Assembly: GCA_000302695.1 (NCBI GenBank)
Contig: AMFN01000001.1
Location: 62,001 to 126,000 of the forward strand
Reading direction: 5' to 3'
DNA from: Enterobacteriaceae bacterium LSJC7
GTDB lineage: Bacteria > Pseudomonadota > Gammaproteobacteria > Enterobacterales > Enterobacteriaceae
DNA: 64,000 nt
Shown: one piece after another, positions 50,830 through 61,026 of the stretch
How the letters are laid out: each line of letters starts with the position of its first letter
Numbering within the stretch: position 1 is the first letter of the stretch
Translations under genes and position numbers: made by a program
The notes under the pieces: model-generated
Seen by the model: only the letters and a program-made list of their open reading frames with translations
Told to the model about the DNA's origin: nothing
Databases searched by the model: none

Positions 50830-51266
50830 TTTATGGGGCGGGCTGATGTGAACGGCTTATACGATAATCTCGCTCAGTTAGACGAGAGATTGACATTGGG
50901 GCTCAAAAACGCGGCTAATAGCGACAATTTTGCTGATGAAACGCACTTTCTTACAGTGTGGGGTTTTGTGCCTCGCTGAAATCGGCGAACCGGAGGCGTG
51001 AAGACAAGGTCAGGCCGCCAGGGATGGCGGGCTGAGGCGAAACGAGACAGGATGTCGAGTCGAGCTGGCCGCAGGCTGAAAGCCGGGAGGTGAGCGCACC
51101 GCGAAGCGGCGATTTCTTTGCGAGGTCGCGGGGTTTGTTAAGGGGGATGCGAAAATCCCCCTTAACCCGTTCACCGACAATGATGTTCCGTTTTTCAGCA
51201 CAACTTCAGGTGAACGGAACATCCGCAGAACCTTAAACGGCAAGCACCAGTCTGCAATGCAAATTG
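50830..51266. other. Structured non-coding region between convergent pgpA and yajO
   Basis: About 0.44 kb with no gene but rich in inverted repeats. Right of 51000 there is CCGCCA-GGGA-TGGCGG (51015-51030) and GGTG-AGCG-CACC overlapping CCGC-GAA-GCGG (51089-51109). These are followed by a 12-pair perfect stem GTTAAGGGGGAT-GCGAAA-ATCCCCCTTAAC (51137-51166). Last come two competing 9-pair helices: 51167-51175 with 51209-51217, and 51182-51190 with 51215-51223. None has a T-run suited to pgpA or yajO termination. Confidence 0.75.
51159..51224. repeat. Copy of a dispersed intergenic repeat (see 4861-4926)
   Basis: Same orientation as the copy at 4861-4926, about 70% agreement by eye over 66 bases. 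It includes the right arm of the 12-pair stem and the whole pair of competing helices. Confidence 0.55.
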
Positions 51267-52241
51267 TTATGAAAACCCCACCACGTGATGCGGGCGGTAC
51301 GGCATTTCCAGCTCGGCAATCTCTTCAGGACTGAGCTGCAAATCCACCGCCGCCAGCAGTTCATCGAGCTGCTCCTCGCGCGAGGTGCCGATAATGGGTG
51401 CCGCAACCGCCGGTTTGCTCAACAGCCACGCCAGCGCCACCTGCGCGCGGGTAGCACCTTTGTCCTGGGCCACGTACGCCAGCCGCTCGGCAATCTGGGC
51501 GTCGTTTTCTTCACTCTCGACATACAGCGTTTTGCCAAATTCGTCTGAGACCGAGCGTGCTGAGGTTTCACCCCACGGGCGCGTCAGGCGTCCGCGCGCC
51601 AGCGGACTCCAGGGGATCACCGCCACGCTTTCTTCGTAGCACAGCGGCAGCATCTCGCGCTCCTCCTCACGCTGAATCAGGTTGTACTGATCCTGCATGG
51701 TGACAAAGCGTGTCCAGCCATGCTTATCCTGGGTATACAGCGCTCGGGCAAACTGGCGGGCGTACATGGAGGAGGCACCGATATAGCGCGCCTTACCGGC
51801 TTTTACCACGTCGTGCAGCGCCTCAAGCGTCTCTTCAATTGGCGTGTTGTAGTCCCAGCGGTGAATTTGCAGCAGGTCAACGTACTCCATGCCTAAGCGC
51901 TTCAGGCTATCGTCAATTGAGCGCAGGATTTGCGCGCGTGACAGACCCTGCGGCAAATCGCCGGTCCGGTGATAGACCTTGGTGGCAACCACCACTTCGT
52001 CGCGACGGGCAAAATCGCGCAGCGCGCGGCCGACAATCTCTTCGCTGCTGCCGTCGGAGTAACTGTTGGCGGTGTCGAAAAAGTTGATGCCGCCTTCCAG
52101 CGCACGCTTAATGAGAGGGCGGCTGCTCTCTTCTGGCAACGTCCAGGCGTGATTACCCCGGTTGGGTTCGCCAAATGTCATGCAGCCAAGGCACAGGCGC
52201 GACACGCGCAGATCGGTGGTTCCTAAGGGGAGATAGTGCAT
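51267..52241 (-). CDS. yajO: YajO, aldo/keto reductase
   Basis: 324 aa, same length as E. coli YajO (named also XylR-like reductase/1-deoxyxylulose 5-phosphate synthase by some workers). MHYLPLGTTDLRVSRLCLGCMTFG, FFDTANSYSDGSSEEIVGRAL (catalytic Asp and Tyr), VVVATKVYHR (Lys), DLLQIHRWD (His) define the AKR tetrad. NADP-binding end IIGTSREEQLDELLAA. Placed 60 bases downstream of dxs in the same direction. Confidence 0.94.
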   Translation of the reverse strand: MHYLPLGTTDLRVSRLCLGCMTFGEPNRGNHAWTLPEESSRPLIKRALEGGINFFDTANSYSDGSSEEIVGRALRDFARRDEVVVATKVYHRTGDLPQGLSRAQILRSIDDSLKRLGMEYVDLLQIHRWDYNTPIEETLEALHDVVKAGKARYIGASSMYARQFARALYTQDKHGWTRFVTMQDQYNLIQREEEREMLPLCYEESVAVIPWSPLARGRLTRPWGETSARSVSDEFGKTLYVESEENDAQIAERLAYVAQDKGATRAQVALAWLLSKPAVAAPIIGTSREEQLDELLAAVDLQLSPEEIAELEMPYRPHHVVGFS

Positions 52242-52301
52242 TCTTCACTCCTGCCATGGATGGTTATTCACCACCTAAGCATAGCAGGAGCGAAAACGGC
52301 G

Positions 52302-54164
52302 TCAGGCAAGCCAGGCGCGGATGCGCTTTTCCATGCCGTCGGCGGTCAGCCCACAATCAGCACGCGCTTCTTCCTGCGTGCCTTGCGGGATAAAGCGGTC
52401 CGGTAGGCCGATATTCAGCACCGGCACGGCACGCCGGTGTGCCATCAATAACTCATTTACGCCGCTGCCTGCACCACCCATGATGGCGTTTTCTTCCACT
52501 GTCACCAGCGCGTCGTGGCTGGCGGCAAGCTCCAGCACCAGCGCCTCATCAAGCGGCTTCACAAAGCGCATATCCACAAGCGTGGCGTTCAGGCGCTCGG
52601 CCACCGCCTGCGCTTCTGACAGCAGTGTGCCAAAGTTCAGGATAGCCAGCTTTTCACCGTCGCGCTTTTTCACGCCTTTACCAATGGGCAGCAGCGTGAG
52701 CGCTTCAAGGTCAGCGCCAGTACCGCAACCGCGTGGATAGCGCACCGCGCTTGGCCCCTGCTCGTACTGGTAGCCGGTCCACAGCATCTGGCGGCACTCG
52801 TTTTCATCGCTCGGCGTCATGATGACCATGTCCGGGATGCAGCGCAGGAAGCTCAGATCGAATGCGCCCTGGTGCGTCTGACCGTCGGCACCCACGATCC
52901 CGGCTCTGTCGATGGCAAACAGCACCGGCAGCTTCTGGATGGCTACGTCATGGATGAGTTGGTCATAGGCGCGTTGCAGGAAGGTGGAGTAAATCGCCAC
53001 CACCGGCTTGTATCCGCCAATGGCAAGCCCGGCGGCAAAGGTCACCGCGTGCTGCTCGGCAATGGCGACGTCGAAGTAACGGTCCGGGTGCTGGCGTGAA
53101 AATTCCACCATGCCGGAGCCTTCACGCATGGCGGGGGTAATCGCCATCAGCTTCTCGTCTTTGTTCGCCACCTCGCACAGCCAGTCGCCGAAAATCTTTG
53201 AGTAGCTGGGTAAGCCGCCGCTGGATTTAGGCAGCATGCCGCTGCTGGGGTCAAACTTCGGCACCGCGTGAAAGGTAATGGGGTCTTTTTCCGCAGGCTC
53301 ATAGCCGCGGCCTTTTTTGGTCATGATGTGCAGAAACTGCGGGCCTTTCAGGTCACGCATGTTCTTAAGCGTGGTGATAAGTCCCAGCACGTCGTGGCCG
53401 TCCACCGGGCCAATATAGTTAAAGCCCAGCTCTTCAAACAGCGTGCCCGGCACCACCATGCCTTTGATGTGCTCTTCGGTGCGCTTAAGCAATTCACGAA
53501 TCGGCGGGACGCCGGAGAACACTTTTTTACCGCCTTCGCGCAGACTGGAGTAAAGCTTGCCAGACAGCAGTTGCGCCAGGTGGTTATTGAGCGCGCCGAC
53601 GTTTTCAGAAATCGACATTTCGTTGTCGTTGAGGATAACCAGCATATCAGGGCGAATATCGCCTGCGTGGTTCATGGCCTCAAACGCCATGCCAGCGGTG
53701 ATGGCACCATCGCCAATAACGCACACGGTACGTCGGTCCTGGCCTTCTTTTTCTGCCGCTACGGCAACACCAATGCCGGCGCTGATGGAGGTGGAGGAAT
53801 GGCCAACGCTCAGCACGTCATATTCGCTTTCTTCACGCCATGGGAACGGATGCAGCCCGTTTTTCTGGCGAATGGTGCCTATTTTATCGCGGCGTCCGGT
53901 GAGAATTTTGTGCGGATAAGCCTGATGACCGACGTCCCAGATGAGCTTGTCGAACGGGGTGTTGTAGACATAGTGCAGTGCGACGGTCAGCTCAATGGTG
54001 CCAAGACCGGAGGCGAAATGTCCGCTGGAGCGGCTGACGCTGTCCAGCAGATAGCGGCGCAGCTCATCGCAGAGCTTAGGCAGGCTCTCTTTTGGCAACG
54101 AACGTAGCTCCTGGGTTGATTCAACCAGCGCTAGCGTTGGGTATTTGGCGGTATCAAAACTCAT
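52302..54164 (-). CDS. dxs: Dxs, 1-deoxy-D-xylulose-5-phosphate synthase
   Basis: 620 aa TPP enzyme, first step of the MEP isoprenoid pathway, from pyruvate and glyceraldehyde 3-phosphate. [16 protein letters not shown], the TPP/Mg motif [18 protein letters not shown]...NDNEMSIS, the catalytic Glu in [16 protein letters not shown] and [15 protein letters not shown]. Start at 54164 ([14 protein letters not shown]) is set by exact match to E. coli length. ispA lies 19 bases upstream. Confidence 0.97.
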   Translation of the reverse strand: MSFDTAKYPTLALVESTQELRSLPKESLPKLCDELRRYLLDSVSRSSGHFASGLGTIELTVALHYVYNTPFDKLIWDVGHQAYPHKILTGRRDKIGTIRQKNGLHPFPWREESEYDVLSVGHSSTSISAGIGVAVAAEKEGQDRRTVCVIGDGAITAGMAFEAMNHAGDIRPDMLVILNDNEMSISENVGALNNHLAQLLSGKLYSSLREGGKKVFSGVPPIRELLKRTEEHIKGMVVPGTLFEELGFNYIGPVDGHDVLGLITTLKNMRDLKGPQFLHIMTKKGRGYEPAEKDPITFHAVPKFDPSSGMLPKSSGGLPSYSKIFGDWLCEVANKDEKLMAITPAMREGSGMVEFSRQHPDRYFDVAIAEQHAVTFAAGLAIGGYKPVVAIYSTFLQRAYDQLIHDVAIQKLPVLFAIDRAGIVGADGQTHQGAFDLSFLRCIPDMVIMTPSDENECRQMLWTGYQYEQGPSAVRYPRGCGTGADLEALTLLPIGKGVKKRDGEKLAILNFGTLLSEAQAVAERLNATLVDMRFVKPLDEALVLELAASHDALVTVEENAIMGGAGSGVNELLMAHRRAVPVLNIGLPDRFIPQGTQEEARADCGLTADGMEKRIRAWLA

Positions 54165-54183
54165 CAGAGACTCATTGTGTGTT

Positions 54184-55083
54184 TTATTTATCACGCTCGA
54201 TAACGTAGCGTGCCAGCGCTTCCAGCGCTGAGGTATCCAGGGATGCGAGCCTGAGGTCCACAAGCGCCTCAAGCGCGTTGTTGCACAGATCCTGTGCTTT
54301 GGTTTTGGCCTGCTCCAGTCCGAGCAACGCCGGATAGGTGCTTTTGCCAAGCTGCAAATCGCGCCCCTGGCTTTTACCGATGGTGGCGGTATCGCCGACC
54401 ACGTCGAGAATGTCGTCCTGCACCTGAAACGCAAGGCCAATGTTACTGGCGTAGCTATCCAGCAGTGGCATGGCTTGTCGCCCTGCTTCACCGGCGCTCA
54501 GCGCACCCAGACGCACCGCCGCACGGATCAGTGCGCCGGTTTTGAGCCGGTGAATGCGCTCAAGCATCTCAAGCGATGCCTGCTGGCCTTCGGCTGCCAG
54601 ATCGAGCGCCTGACCGGCGCACATACCTACCGCACCGCTTGCCTGAGCCAGTTCAGAAACCATGGCCAGACGTTGCTCTGTAGCCACGCCTGGCATGGGT
54701 GCATCAGCCAGTATAGAAAACGCCAGCGTTTGCAGGGCGTCACCTGCAAGAATAGCGTTGGCTTCGCCAAATTTGATGTGACAGGTCGGCTGACCGCGGC
54801 GTAGCGCGTCGTCGTCCATGGCGGGTAAATCATCGTGAATGAGCGAGTAGGCGTGGATGCATTCCACCGCAGCTGCGGGGGCATCTAACGCCAGCGGGGC
54901 AACGCCAAACATTTCGCCCGTTGCGTACACCAGAAAAGGGCGCAGCCGCTTACCGCCTAATAGTGCGCCATGCTGCATGGCGTCAACCAGAGGAGTGTTC
55001 TGAAACGGCTGTGGAGCAATAAAGCGCAGCAGCGCCTGGTTTGCCTGCTCGGCGCGAGCCTGCATTAAAGCGGTAAAGTTCAT
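54184..55083 (-). CDS. ispA: IspA, farnesyl diphosphate synthase
   Basis: 299 aa. First Asp-rich motif [14 protein letters not shown] and second DDILDVVGD flank the substrate cavity; [14 protein letters not shown] binds isopentenyl diphosphate. Its ATG overlaps the xseB stop (TAATG), as in E. coli xseB-ispA-dxs. Confidence 0.97.
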   Translation of the reverse strand: MNFTALMQARAEQANQALLRFIAPQPFQNTPLVDAMQHGALLGGKRLRPFLVYATGEMFGVAPLALDAPAAAVECIHAYSLIHDDLPAMDDDALRRGQPTCHIKFGEANAILAGDALQTLAFSILADAPMPGVATEQRLAMVSELAQASGAVGMCAGQALDLAAEGQQASLEMLERIHRLKTGALIRAAVRLGALSAGEAGRQAMPLLDSYASNIGLAFQVQDDILDVVGDTATIGKSQGRDLQLGKSTYPALLGLEQAKTKAQDLCNNALEALVDLRLASLDTSALEALARYVIERDK

Positions 55084-55325
55084 TACTGAGCATCCGGCGT
55101 GAAGGGGGCCAGCGGCGCCTCTTCACTGTCACTGAGGAGAATCTGTACGCGCTGCTCTGCCTGCTGCAGTTTAAGCTGACCCTGGCGTGCGAGCGCAACG
55201 CCGCGTTCAAATTCGTTCAGCGCTTCTTCCAGCGGCAGTTCACCACTCTCAAGATGGCTGACAATTTGCTCAAGCTCCGCAAGCGCTTTCTCGAAGCTGG
55301 CCGGACTTTCATTCTTTTTCGGCAT
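55083..55325 (-). CDS. xseB: XseB, exonuclease VII small subunit
   Basis: 80 aa, acidic helical hairpin: [35 protein letters not shown] is the family signature. Several copies bind each XseA subunit. First gene of the leftward xseB-ispA-dxs operon. Confidence 0.96.
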   Translation of the reverse strand: MPKKNESPASFEKALAELEQIVSHLESGELPLEEALNEFERGVALARQGQLKLQQAEQRVQILLSDSEEAPLAPFTPDAQ

Positions 55326-55620
55326 AGTGGCTCTGTGCTTAGTTTTCGCGAATCCGTCATGGTAACGGAGATAAAATGATAATCAAACATCCCCTTCACA
55401 CTTAAGGTGCGCCAGGCGCTAAGTATGGAAAGGGATGTGCCGTTACCGCCAGGCCGCAGCGCGTCATTAAAGAGGGCGGCTGTGGTTATGTGAGCAGTCT
55501 CACAGGGATGGTGATATACTTGCGCGTCCCGGATTGCAGGCACGCGTTGCTGACCTGTGTACTACTACTTTCAGCCAGTGCTCATCGCAGTCGTGGCTGA
55601 CCAACGAACCTTTAGTCGCC

Positions 55621-57069
55621 ATGAAGTTTATCATTAAATTGTTCCCGGAAATCACTATTAAAAGCCAGTCCGTACGTTTGCGCTTTATAAAGATTCTGAC
55701 CGGGAATATCCGCAATGTTCTCAAACACTATGATGAGAGCCTGGCCGTGGTCCGTCACTGGGACCACATTGAAGTGCGCGCCAAAGACGAGGCCCAGCGC
55801 CCGGCTATTCGCGATGCGCTGACCCGCATCCCCGGCATTCACCACGTTCTTGAAGTGGAAGACGCGCCGTACACCTCCCTGCACAACATCTTTGAGCAAG
55901 CGCTGGCGCTGTATCGCGAGCAGCTTGAAGGCAAAACCTTCTGTGTGCGCGTGAAGCGTCGCGGCAAGCACGAGTTCACCTCCATTGAAGTGGAGCGCTA
56001 TGTTGGCGGTGGTCTGAACCAGCATATCGAATCGGCGAAGGTGAAGCTGACCCACCCGGATGTGACTGTTAACCTCGAAATTGAAAACGACAGACTGCTG
56101 CTGGTAAAAGGCCGCTATGAGGGCATTGGCGGTTTCCCTATTGGTACCCAGGAAGACGTGCTGTCGCTGATTTCCGGTGGTTTTGATTCCGGTGTGTCGA
56201 GCTACATGCTGATGCGCCGCGGCTGTCGCGTGCACTACTGCTTCTTTAACCTCGGTGGTGCTGCTCACGAAATCGGCGTGCGTCAGGTCGCTCACTATCT
56301 GTGGAACCGCTACGGCAGCTCACACCGCGTGCGTTTTGTGGCTATCAATTTTGAGCCGGTGGTCGGTGAGATTCTGGAGAAAGTTGATGACGGTCAGATG
56401 GGCGTGGTGCTCAAGCGCATGATGGTGCGCGCGGCCTCAAAAGTGGCAGAGCGCTATGGTGTGCAGGCACTGGTCACCGGCGAAGCGCTGGGCCAGGTCT
56501 CCAGCCAGACGCTGACCAACCTGCGCCTTATCGACAATGTTTCAGATACGCTGGTGCTGCGCCCGCTGATTTCCTGGGACAAAGAGCACATCATCGATAT
56601 TGCGCGTGAAATTGGCACCGAGGATTTTGCCCGCACCATGCCGGAATACTGTGGCGTGATTTCCAAAAGCCCGACGGTGAAAGCGGTGAAGGCGCGCATC
56701 GAAGCAGAAGAAGAGCATTTTGACTTCAGCATTCTTGAGCGCGTGGTGGCCGAGGCGAATAACCTGGATATTCGTGACATTGCCCAGCAAACCGAGCAGG
56801 ACGTGGTGGAAGTGGAAACCGTGAGCGGTTTTGGCGCACACGATGTGATCCTCGATATCCGCTCCATTGACGAGCAGGACGATAAGCCGCTGGCGGTTGA
56901 GAATGTTGAGGTGGTATCGCTGCCGTTTTATAAGCTCAGCACGCAGTTTGGCGACCTCGATCAGAGCAAAACCTATCTGTTGTGGTGTGAGCGCGGTGTG
57001 ATGAGCCGTTTACAGGCGCTGTATCTGCGTGAGCAGGGCTTTGCCAATGTGAAGGTCTATCGCCCGTAA
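55621..57069 (+). CDS. thiI: ThiI, tRNA 4-thiouridine synthetase / thiamine sulfurtransferase
   Basis: 482 aa. N-terminal ferredoxin-like and THUMP domains ([18 protein letters not shown] onward), PP-loop [14 protein letters not shown] for adenylation, and a C-terminal rhodanese domain with the persulfide Cys in [15 protein letters not shown]. Makes s4U8 in tRNA and donates sulfur for the thiazole of thiamine. The start at 55621 follows family length; the frame is open upstream. Confidence 0.96.
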   Translation: MKFIIKLFPEITIKSQSVRLRFIKILTGNIRNVLKHYDESLAVVRHWDHIEVRAKDEAQRPAIRDALTRIPGIHHVLEVEDAPYTSLHNIFEQALALYREQLEGKTFCVRVKRRGKHEFTSIEVERYVGGGLNQHIESAKVKLTHPDVTVNLEIENDRLLLVKGRYEGIGGFPIGTQEDVLSLISGGFDSGVSSYMLMRRGCRVHYCFFNLGGAAHEIGVRQVAHYLWNRYGSSHRVRFVAINFEPVVGEILEKVDDGQMGVVLKRMMVRAASKVAERYGVQALVTGEALGQVSSQTLTNLRLIDNVSDTLVLRPLISWDKEHIIDIAREIGTEDFARTMPEYCGVISKSPTVKAVKARIEAEEEHFDFSILERVVAEANNLDIRDIAQQTEQDVVEVETVSGFGAHDVILDIRSIDEQDDKPLAVENVEVVSLPFYKLSTQFGDLDQSKTYLLWCERGVMSRLQALYLREQGFANVKVYRP

Positions 57070-57411
57070 CATCTGCACGTCGGCGTCACCTTGTCTGGCG
57101 CTGGCTGTGCTGTTGCACCATTAATTCAGCGTGGTGAAATGTGCTGGCGGTTGATGCCGCCAGCAATGCGCTGACACAGCTTCACGTTGCTCTGCATTTA
57201 ATTTCGTCCGGCCCTGGTTATTTTTATGAGCAATTCGCTTACCTATTTGCTTTATCAATATATTAAAATTATCTGAATTATCACGCTGTTCACGTAGCGA
57301 CTGGGATTTCTTTCAGTGGTTTTTAGCTGCCGTTTTTCTTATGATGCCTTAATCTCTCAACGATAATAACAACACCGTTGACTTTGTTATGTCATCAATA
57401 AGGATATTGAT
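57070..57411. other. Gene-free A/T-rich stretch before the SPFH gene
   Basis: About 0.34 kb. The right 200 bases are clearly A/T-rich compared with both neighbours and presumably hold the SPFH gene promoter. No terminator for thiI with a T-run was seen. Confidence 0.5.
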
Positions 57412-58734
57412 ATGGATATTAAGACTATTTCACTGAAGAAAAAAATTGGTGCTGTCGTTATTGTGGCGGCGATGGCAGGCAGTATATTCAGTTCTACGGC
57501 GCTGTTTGAAAACGTTCCGGCGGGCTATATCTGCGTGATTCAGTCACCGCTGTCCGGTAAGCTCACCATTCACACTGAACCGGGGCTTAAGGCGCAGCTC
57601 TTCGGTATTGTGACCTATTATCCGCGCTCTGGCGTATTTGAGTTTAACCAGCCCGTTGACCCGAATGACCCGTCTCAGGTTGCCGCGTATAAAGCGGAAA
57701 ACGATGACGCATTAAAAATTACTTTTAATGACGGCGGTGAAGCCTGGATTAGTGGCTCCATTCGTTATGACTATCCGCTTGAGCAGGACAAAATAAAAAC
57801 CCTGCATAAAATGTTCTCAACGCATAATAATGTGATGAAAGGGCTGATTGAAAAAACGGTTGAACGCTCTATTTATATGTCTGGTCCGCTGATGTCATCC
57901 ATTGAAAGTTTTATGTCGCGCCGCGCCGAATTACCCAAACTGATTGAAGATCAGGCGCGCAACGGTCTTTATGACGTGGTGACCAAAGATATGCGCATGG
58001 AAGATGAGTTCACCAAAGAGGTCAAAATGGTGAAAGTGGCAGAGCCGATTCGTGATTCCAACTCACCGGGCGGTTTACAGCGCCAGGAGGAGTCGGTGCT
58101 GACCAAATACGGCATGTCGCTTTCTAACTTCACCACCAACAATATTTCCTATTCACCCAAAGTGCAGCAGCGTGTTGATGCGCTGTTTGCTGCCGCCTCC
58201 GATATTCAGGTGGCGACCCTGAATGCGAAGAAGGCCGAGCAGGACAGAAAAACCTCTGAAGAGAAAGGTAAAGCCGAAGCCACCGAGGCAGAATGGAAGG
58301 CGAAGACCAGCGCCGCAGAAGAGACTGAAAACGCCCGTAAAGTCGCAGAGGTGCAGAAAATTGAAGCCCAGCGTGATAAGGACGTTGCAATTATCGAGGC
58401 CAATAAAAAGCGCGAAGTGGCCGAGCAGGAAAAAATCACCGCGTCGTTATATAAAGATGCCCAGCTGCTGCGCGCAGAGGCAGATGCGACCTACAAGCGC
58501 AAGATGATGGAAGCAGACGGCGCGCTGACGCAGAAACTGGAGGCATATAAGCACTCGGTTGACCGCTTTGCTTCAGCGATGCAGAACTACCAGGGCAACT
58601 GGGTGCCGCAGGTGGTCACCGGCGGTAATAGCGCGCAGGGGAACAACGCGGCAATGAACATGATGGAGTTTTTAAGCCTCAAGGCGGCGCGTGATTTAAG
58701 CCTGGAGTTGGGGGCTGGCGACAAACAGCCTTAA
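57412..58734 (+). CDS. Membrane-anchored SPFH/Band 7 (prohibitin-like) protein
   Basis: 440 aa. A basic N-terminus and single membrane segment (about residues 11-31) lead into an SPFH domain starting ENVPAGYICVIQSPLSGKL and running to about residue 240. A long charged coiled coil (about 255-375, Lys/Glu/Ala-rich: KKAEQDRKTSEEKGKAEATEAEW) follows, then a C-terminal tail with GGNSAQGNN. The family forms large membrane rings (HflK/HflC, QmcA, prohibitins), but this sequence is none of those. AAGGAT lies before the ATG. It is an insertion between thiI and yajL relative to E. coli; function unknown. Confidence 0.82.
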   Translation: MDIKTISLKKKIGAVVIVAAMAGSIFSSTALFENVPAGYICVIQSPLSGKLTIHTEPGLKAQLFGIVTYYPRSGVFEFNQPVDPNDPSQVAAYKAENDDALKITFNDGGEAWISGSIRYDYPLEQDKIKTLHKMFSTHNNVMKGLIEKTVERSIYMSGPLMSSIESFMSRRAELPKLIEDQARNGLYDVVTKDMRMEDEFTKEVKMVKVAEPIRDSNSPGGLQRQEESVLTKYGMSLSNFTTNNISYSPKVQQRVDALFAAASDIQVATLNAKKAEQDRKTSEEKGKAEATEAEWKAKTSAAEETENARKVAEVQKIEAQRDKDVAIIEANKKREVAEQEKITASLYKDAQLLRAEADATYKRKMMEADGALTQKLEAYKHSVDRFASAMQNYQGNWVPQVVTGGNSAQGNNAAMNMMEFLSLKAARDLSLELGAGDKQP

Positions 58735-58781
58735 TGATGTGAGCCGGGAAACCGCCCGGCTCGTTGCACGCGGGTAGCCTG

Positions 58782-59396
58782 CTAGCGGGCTACCCCGGCG
58801 CTATCGGCATCATGATAGTCATAAATACCCGCCGCCAGCACCAGCTGCGACGCCACATCCCGGGCCATTTCTGGCCCAGCCAGCAAATCAATAATCTTCA
58901 GAGCAAAGTCCATTGCGGTGCCCGGCCCCTGACTTGTCAGCAGATTGACGCGCGGGTCCCACACCACGCGCCGGTCCATCCATTTATCTTGCGGAATGCG
59001 CGCTTTCAGCCCCGGAAAACCGGTCATATTGCCGACCGGGAACAGATCGTGCGCTACCAGCACTACGCCTGCCGCTGCGCAGATAGCGGCGACGATGCGC
59101 CCTGAGTGGTGGAACTGGCGCACGGTTTCGACTAACAGCGGGCTGTCGCGAAAGCACTCGGCACCTTTCAGACCGCCGGGCAACACGATAACGTCAAAAT
59201 CACCGTCGGCCACGGCCACCAGCGGCGCGTCGGCTAACAGTTTTACACCGCGTGAGCAGGTAATCGTCAGATTGCCGTCGCTGGCAACGCTTGCTGTAGT
59301 GACCGCAATACCGCCGCGCACCAGCAGGTCGATGACCGTGACCGCCTCTGTTTCCTCACTCCCAGGGGCGAGACAAACCAGCGCCGATGCGCTCAT
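58782..59396 (-). CDS. yajL: YajL, DJ-1/PfpI-family chaperone
   Basis: About 204 aa from the ATG at 59396 ([19 protein letters not shown]), close to E. coli YajL (196). The reactive cysteine is in [14 protein letters not shown] with its Glu partner in [23 protein letters not shown] and [21 protein letters not shown] are conserved. Proposed as an oxidative-stress chaperone and covalent repair protein. The start region overlaps the end of panE by 41 bases. The C-terminus DADSAGVAR is longer than in E. coli and lies on a hairpin (58772-58795). Confidence 0.94.
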   Translation of the reverse strand: MSASALVCLAPGSEETEAVTVIDLLVRGGIAVTTASVASDGNLTITCSRGVKLLADAPLVAVADGDFDVIVLPGGLKGAECFRDSPLLVETVRQFHHSGRIVAAICAAAGVVLVAHDLFPVGNMTGFPGLKARIPQDKWMDRRVVWDPRVNLLTSQGPGTAMDFALKIIDLLAGPEMARDVASQLVLAAGIYDYHDADSAGVAR

Positions 59397-60270
59397 ATTC
59401 ATTCTCCTTGCGTTTGACCTGCTCGTAGAGGTGGGCGTTGGCCGGGGCGCTCAGGCCGTGGGCACGGGCGCGCTGGAGCAGGTAGCCAGTAATGTAGTCG
59501 ATTTCGGTATGCCGCAGCATGTGCACATCCTGCAACATGGATGAGATATTAGCAGCGGTACTGTCCACCACATCCCAGACGTAGCTCAAAAGCCCTTCCG
59601 GCGTGGTGTGGTGGCCTTCTCGCACCATCACCTGAGCGACTTCGTGACACACGGTTTCCACTTCCTGCGCGTGCTCACGCAGTCCGCCGTTGGCACAGTT
59701 AAGCACCGCCGTCATGGGGTTGATGACGCAGTTGGCCGCCAGTTTATTCCAGCGTGCGGCGTTGATATTGTCATGCCAGGCGACATCGGGCAGCGCACAC
59801 TGTAGCGGCTCGGCAAGCCAGCTGTAATCGCGCCCGGCATCGTTGGCAGGGCCGATGTGCGTGAGTCCGCTGGCAACGTGAATGATGGTATTACCGTCGC
59901 GCCGGGCGGCCTGGGTTGTCACCCCGGTAACGAGCGGCTGGCGCAGGCCGCGCAACTCTTCTGTGGTGCCCATGCCGTTGTGTAGCAGCAGTACCGGACA
60001 ACGTTCAGGTAACAGGGGCGCGAGATTTTTAAGGGCATCGGAAACCTGAAACGCCTTAAGCGTAACCAGCAGCAGTTCGCTGTGCGCCAGAAACGATTCG
60101 TTATTAGCAGGAAAAGCGCGCTGGAAGCGGCTTGCGTCTGTACCGGTAACGTCAACACTGCACTGCGCCTGGGGTACGCGCAACCATCCCTGAAGCTCAT
60201 GACCCTGGTTTGCGAGTGCCGACAACCACAGTTGCCCCAGTGCGCCACAGCCCAGCACGGTAATTTTCAT
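59356..60270 (-). CDS. panE: PanE, 2-dehydropantoate 2-reductase
   Basis: 304 aa. NADPH-binding [40 protein letters not shown], and catalytic Lys in [21 protein letters not shown]. Reduces ketopantoate to pantoate for pantothenate and CoA. Overlaps yajL, same operon. Confidence 0.96.
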   Translation of the reverse strand: MKITVLGCGALGQLWLSALANQGHELQGWLRVPQAQCSVDVTGTDASRFQRAFPANNESFLAHSELLLVTLKAFQVSDALKNLAPLLPERCPVLLLHNGMGTTEELRGLRQPLVTGVTTQAARRDGNTIIHVASGLTHIGPANDAGRDYSWLAEPLQCALPDVAWHDNINAARWNKLAANCVINPMTAVLNCANGGLREHAQEVETVCHEVAQVMVREGHHTTPEGLLSYVWDVVDSTAANISSMLQDVHMLRHTEIDYITGYLLQRARAHGLSAPANAHLYEQVKRKENEYERIGAGLSRPWE

Positions 60271-60426
60271 CTTTCCTCCCCACCTGCAATAGCTACCCAG
60301 GTGTTTTATACTTTTGACCCGTAAAATGATGATACTGGCACCATAAAAAAAAGCGTTTGTCCTCGTATGCCAACGGTTACGGGTTTGTAGAGTATAGCGT
60401 TGACGGGCGCTTCCCCGCCTGGCGGG

Positions 60427-60454
60427 TTGTTTTGTGCTGCTTTGCGGGTATTAT
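60427..60454 (+). promoter_or_regulatory. Promoter of yajQ
   Basis: TTGTTT (60427-60432), 16-base spacer, TATTAT (60449-60454), 33 bases before the yajQ start. Confidence 0.45.
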
Positions 60455-60486
60455 GCAACGCAACAGAAAGAGAGGGAGACCAAAAC

Positions 60487-60978
60487 ATGCCATCTTTTGA
60501 CATCGTGTCTGAAGTCGATTTGCAGGAAGTCCGTAACGCGGTGGAAAACGCCACCCGCGAACTGGAAACCCGCTTCGATTTTCGCAGCGTGGCCGCAAGC
60601 TTTGAATTTAACGAGAAAAACAAAAGCATCAAGGTGCTGAGCGAATCTGATTTCCAGGTGAACCAGTTGCTGGATATCCTGCGTGCCAAGCTGCTTAAGC
60701 GCAGCATTGAAGGCAGTTCCCTGGATGTGCCAGAGGAGTTTGAGCACAGCGGTAAAGACTGGAGCGTGGAAGCCAAACTTAAGCAGGGCATTGACGCGGC
60801 GCAGGCGAAGAAAATTGTGAAGCTGATTAAAGACAGCAAGCTGAAAGTGCAGGCGCAGATCCAGGGCGAGCAGGTGCGTGTGACCGGTAAGTCCCGCGAT
60901 GACCTGCAAGGCGTGATGGCGTTGGTGCGCGGCGGCAACCTCGGCCAGCCGTTCCAGTTCAACAACTTTCGCGATTAA
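60487..60978 (+). CDS. yajQ: YajQ, nucleotide-binding protein
   Basis: 163 aa as in E. coli, starting [22 protein letters not shown] with GAGGGAG upstream. Two ferredoxin-like repeats; the ends ...[24 protein letters not shown] and [11 protein letters not shown] are invariant. Homologues bind cyclic di-GMP or RNA/GTP; the physiological role in enterics is not settled. Confidence 0.96.
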   Translation: MPSFDIVSEVDLQEVRNAVENATRELETRFDFRSVAASFEFNEKNKSIKVLSESDFQVNQLLDILRAKLLKRSIEGSSLDVPEEFEHSGKDWSVEAKLKQGIDAAQAKKIVKLIKDSKLKVQAQIQGEQVRVTGKSRDDLQGVMALVRGGNLGQPFQFNNFRD

Positions 60979-60985
60979 TACCTTC

Positions 60986-61008
60986 ATGACCCCGCATCGC
61001 GGGGTCAT
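60986..61008. terminator. Hairpin between convergent yajQ and yajR
   Basis: ATGACCCCGC-ATC-GCGGGGTCAT, ten perfect pairs; poor T-run, so termination may rely on the stem alone. Confidence 0.65.
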
Positions 61009-61026
61009 TGCTGTTGCGCTCCGCGC

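Noticed and set aside
53268-54107. 279-codon open frame antisense to dxs
   Set aside because: It lies fully inside the strongly conserved dxs gene and has no recognisable protein features.
58772-58795. GGGTAGCC/GGCTACCC hairpin as a terminator of the SPFH gene
   Set aside because: It overlaps the last codons of yajL and has no T-run; it may be a stem within yajL coding sequence.
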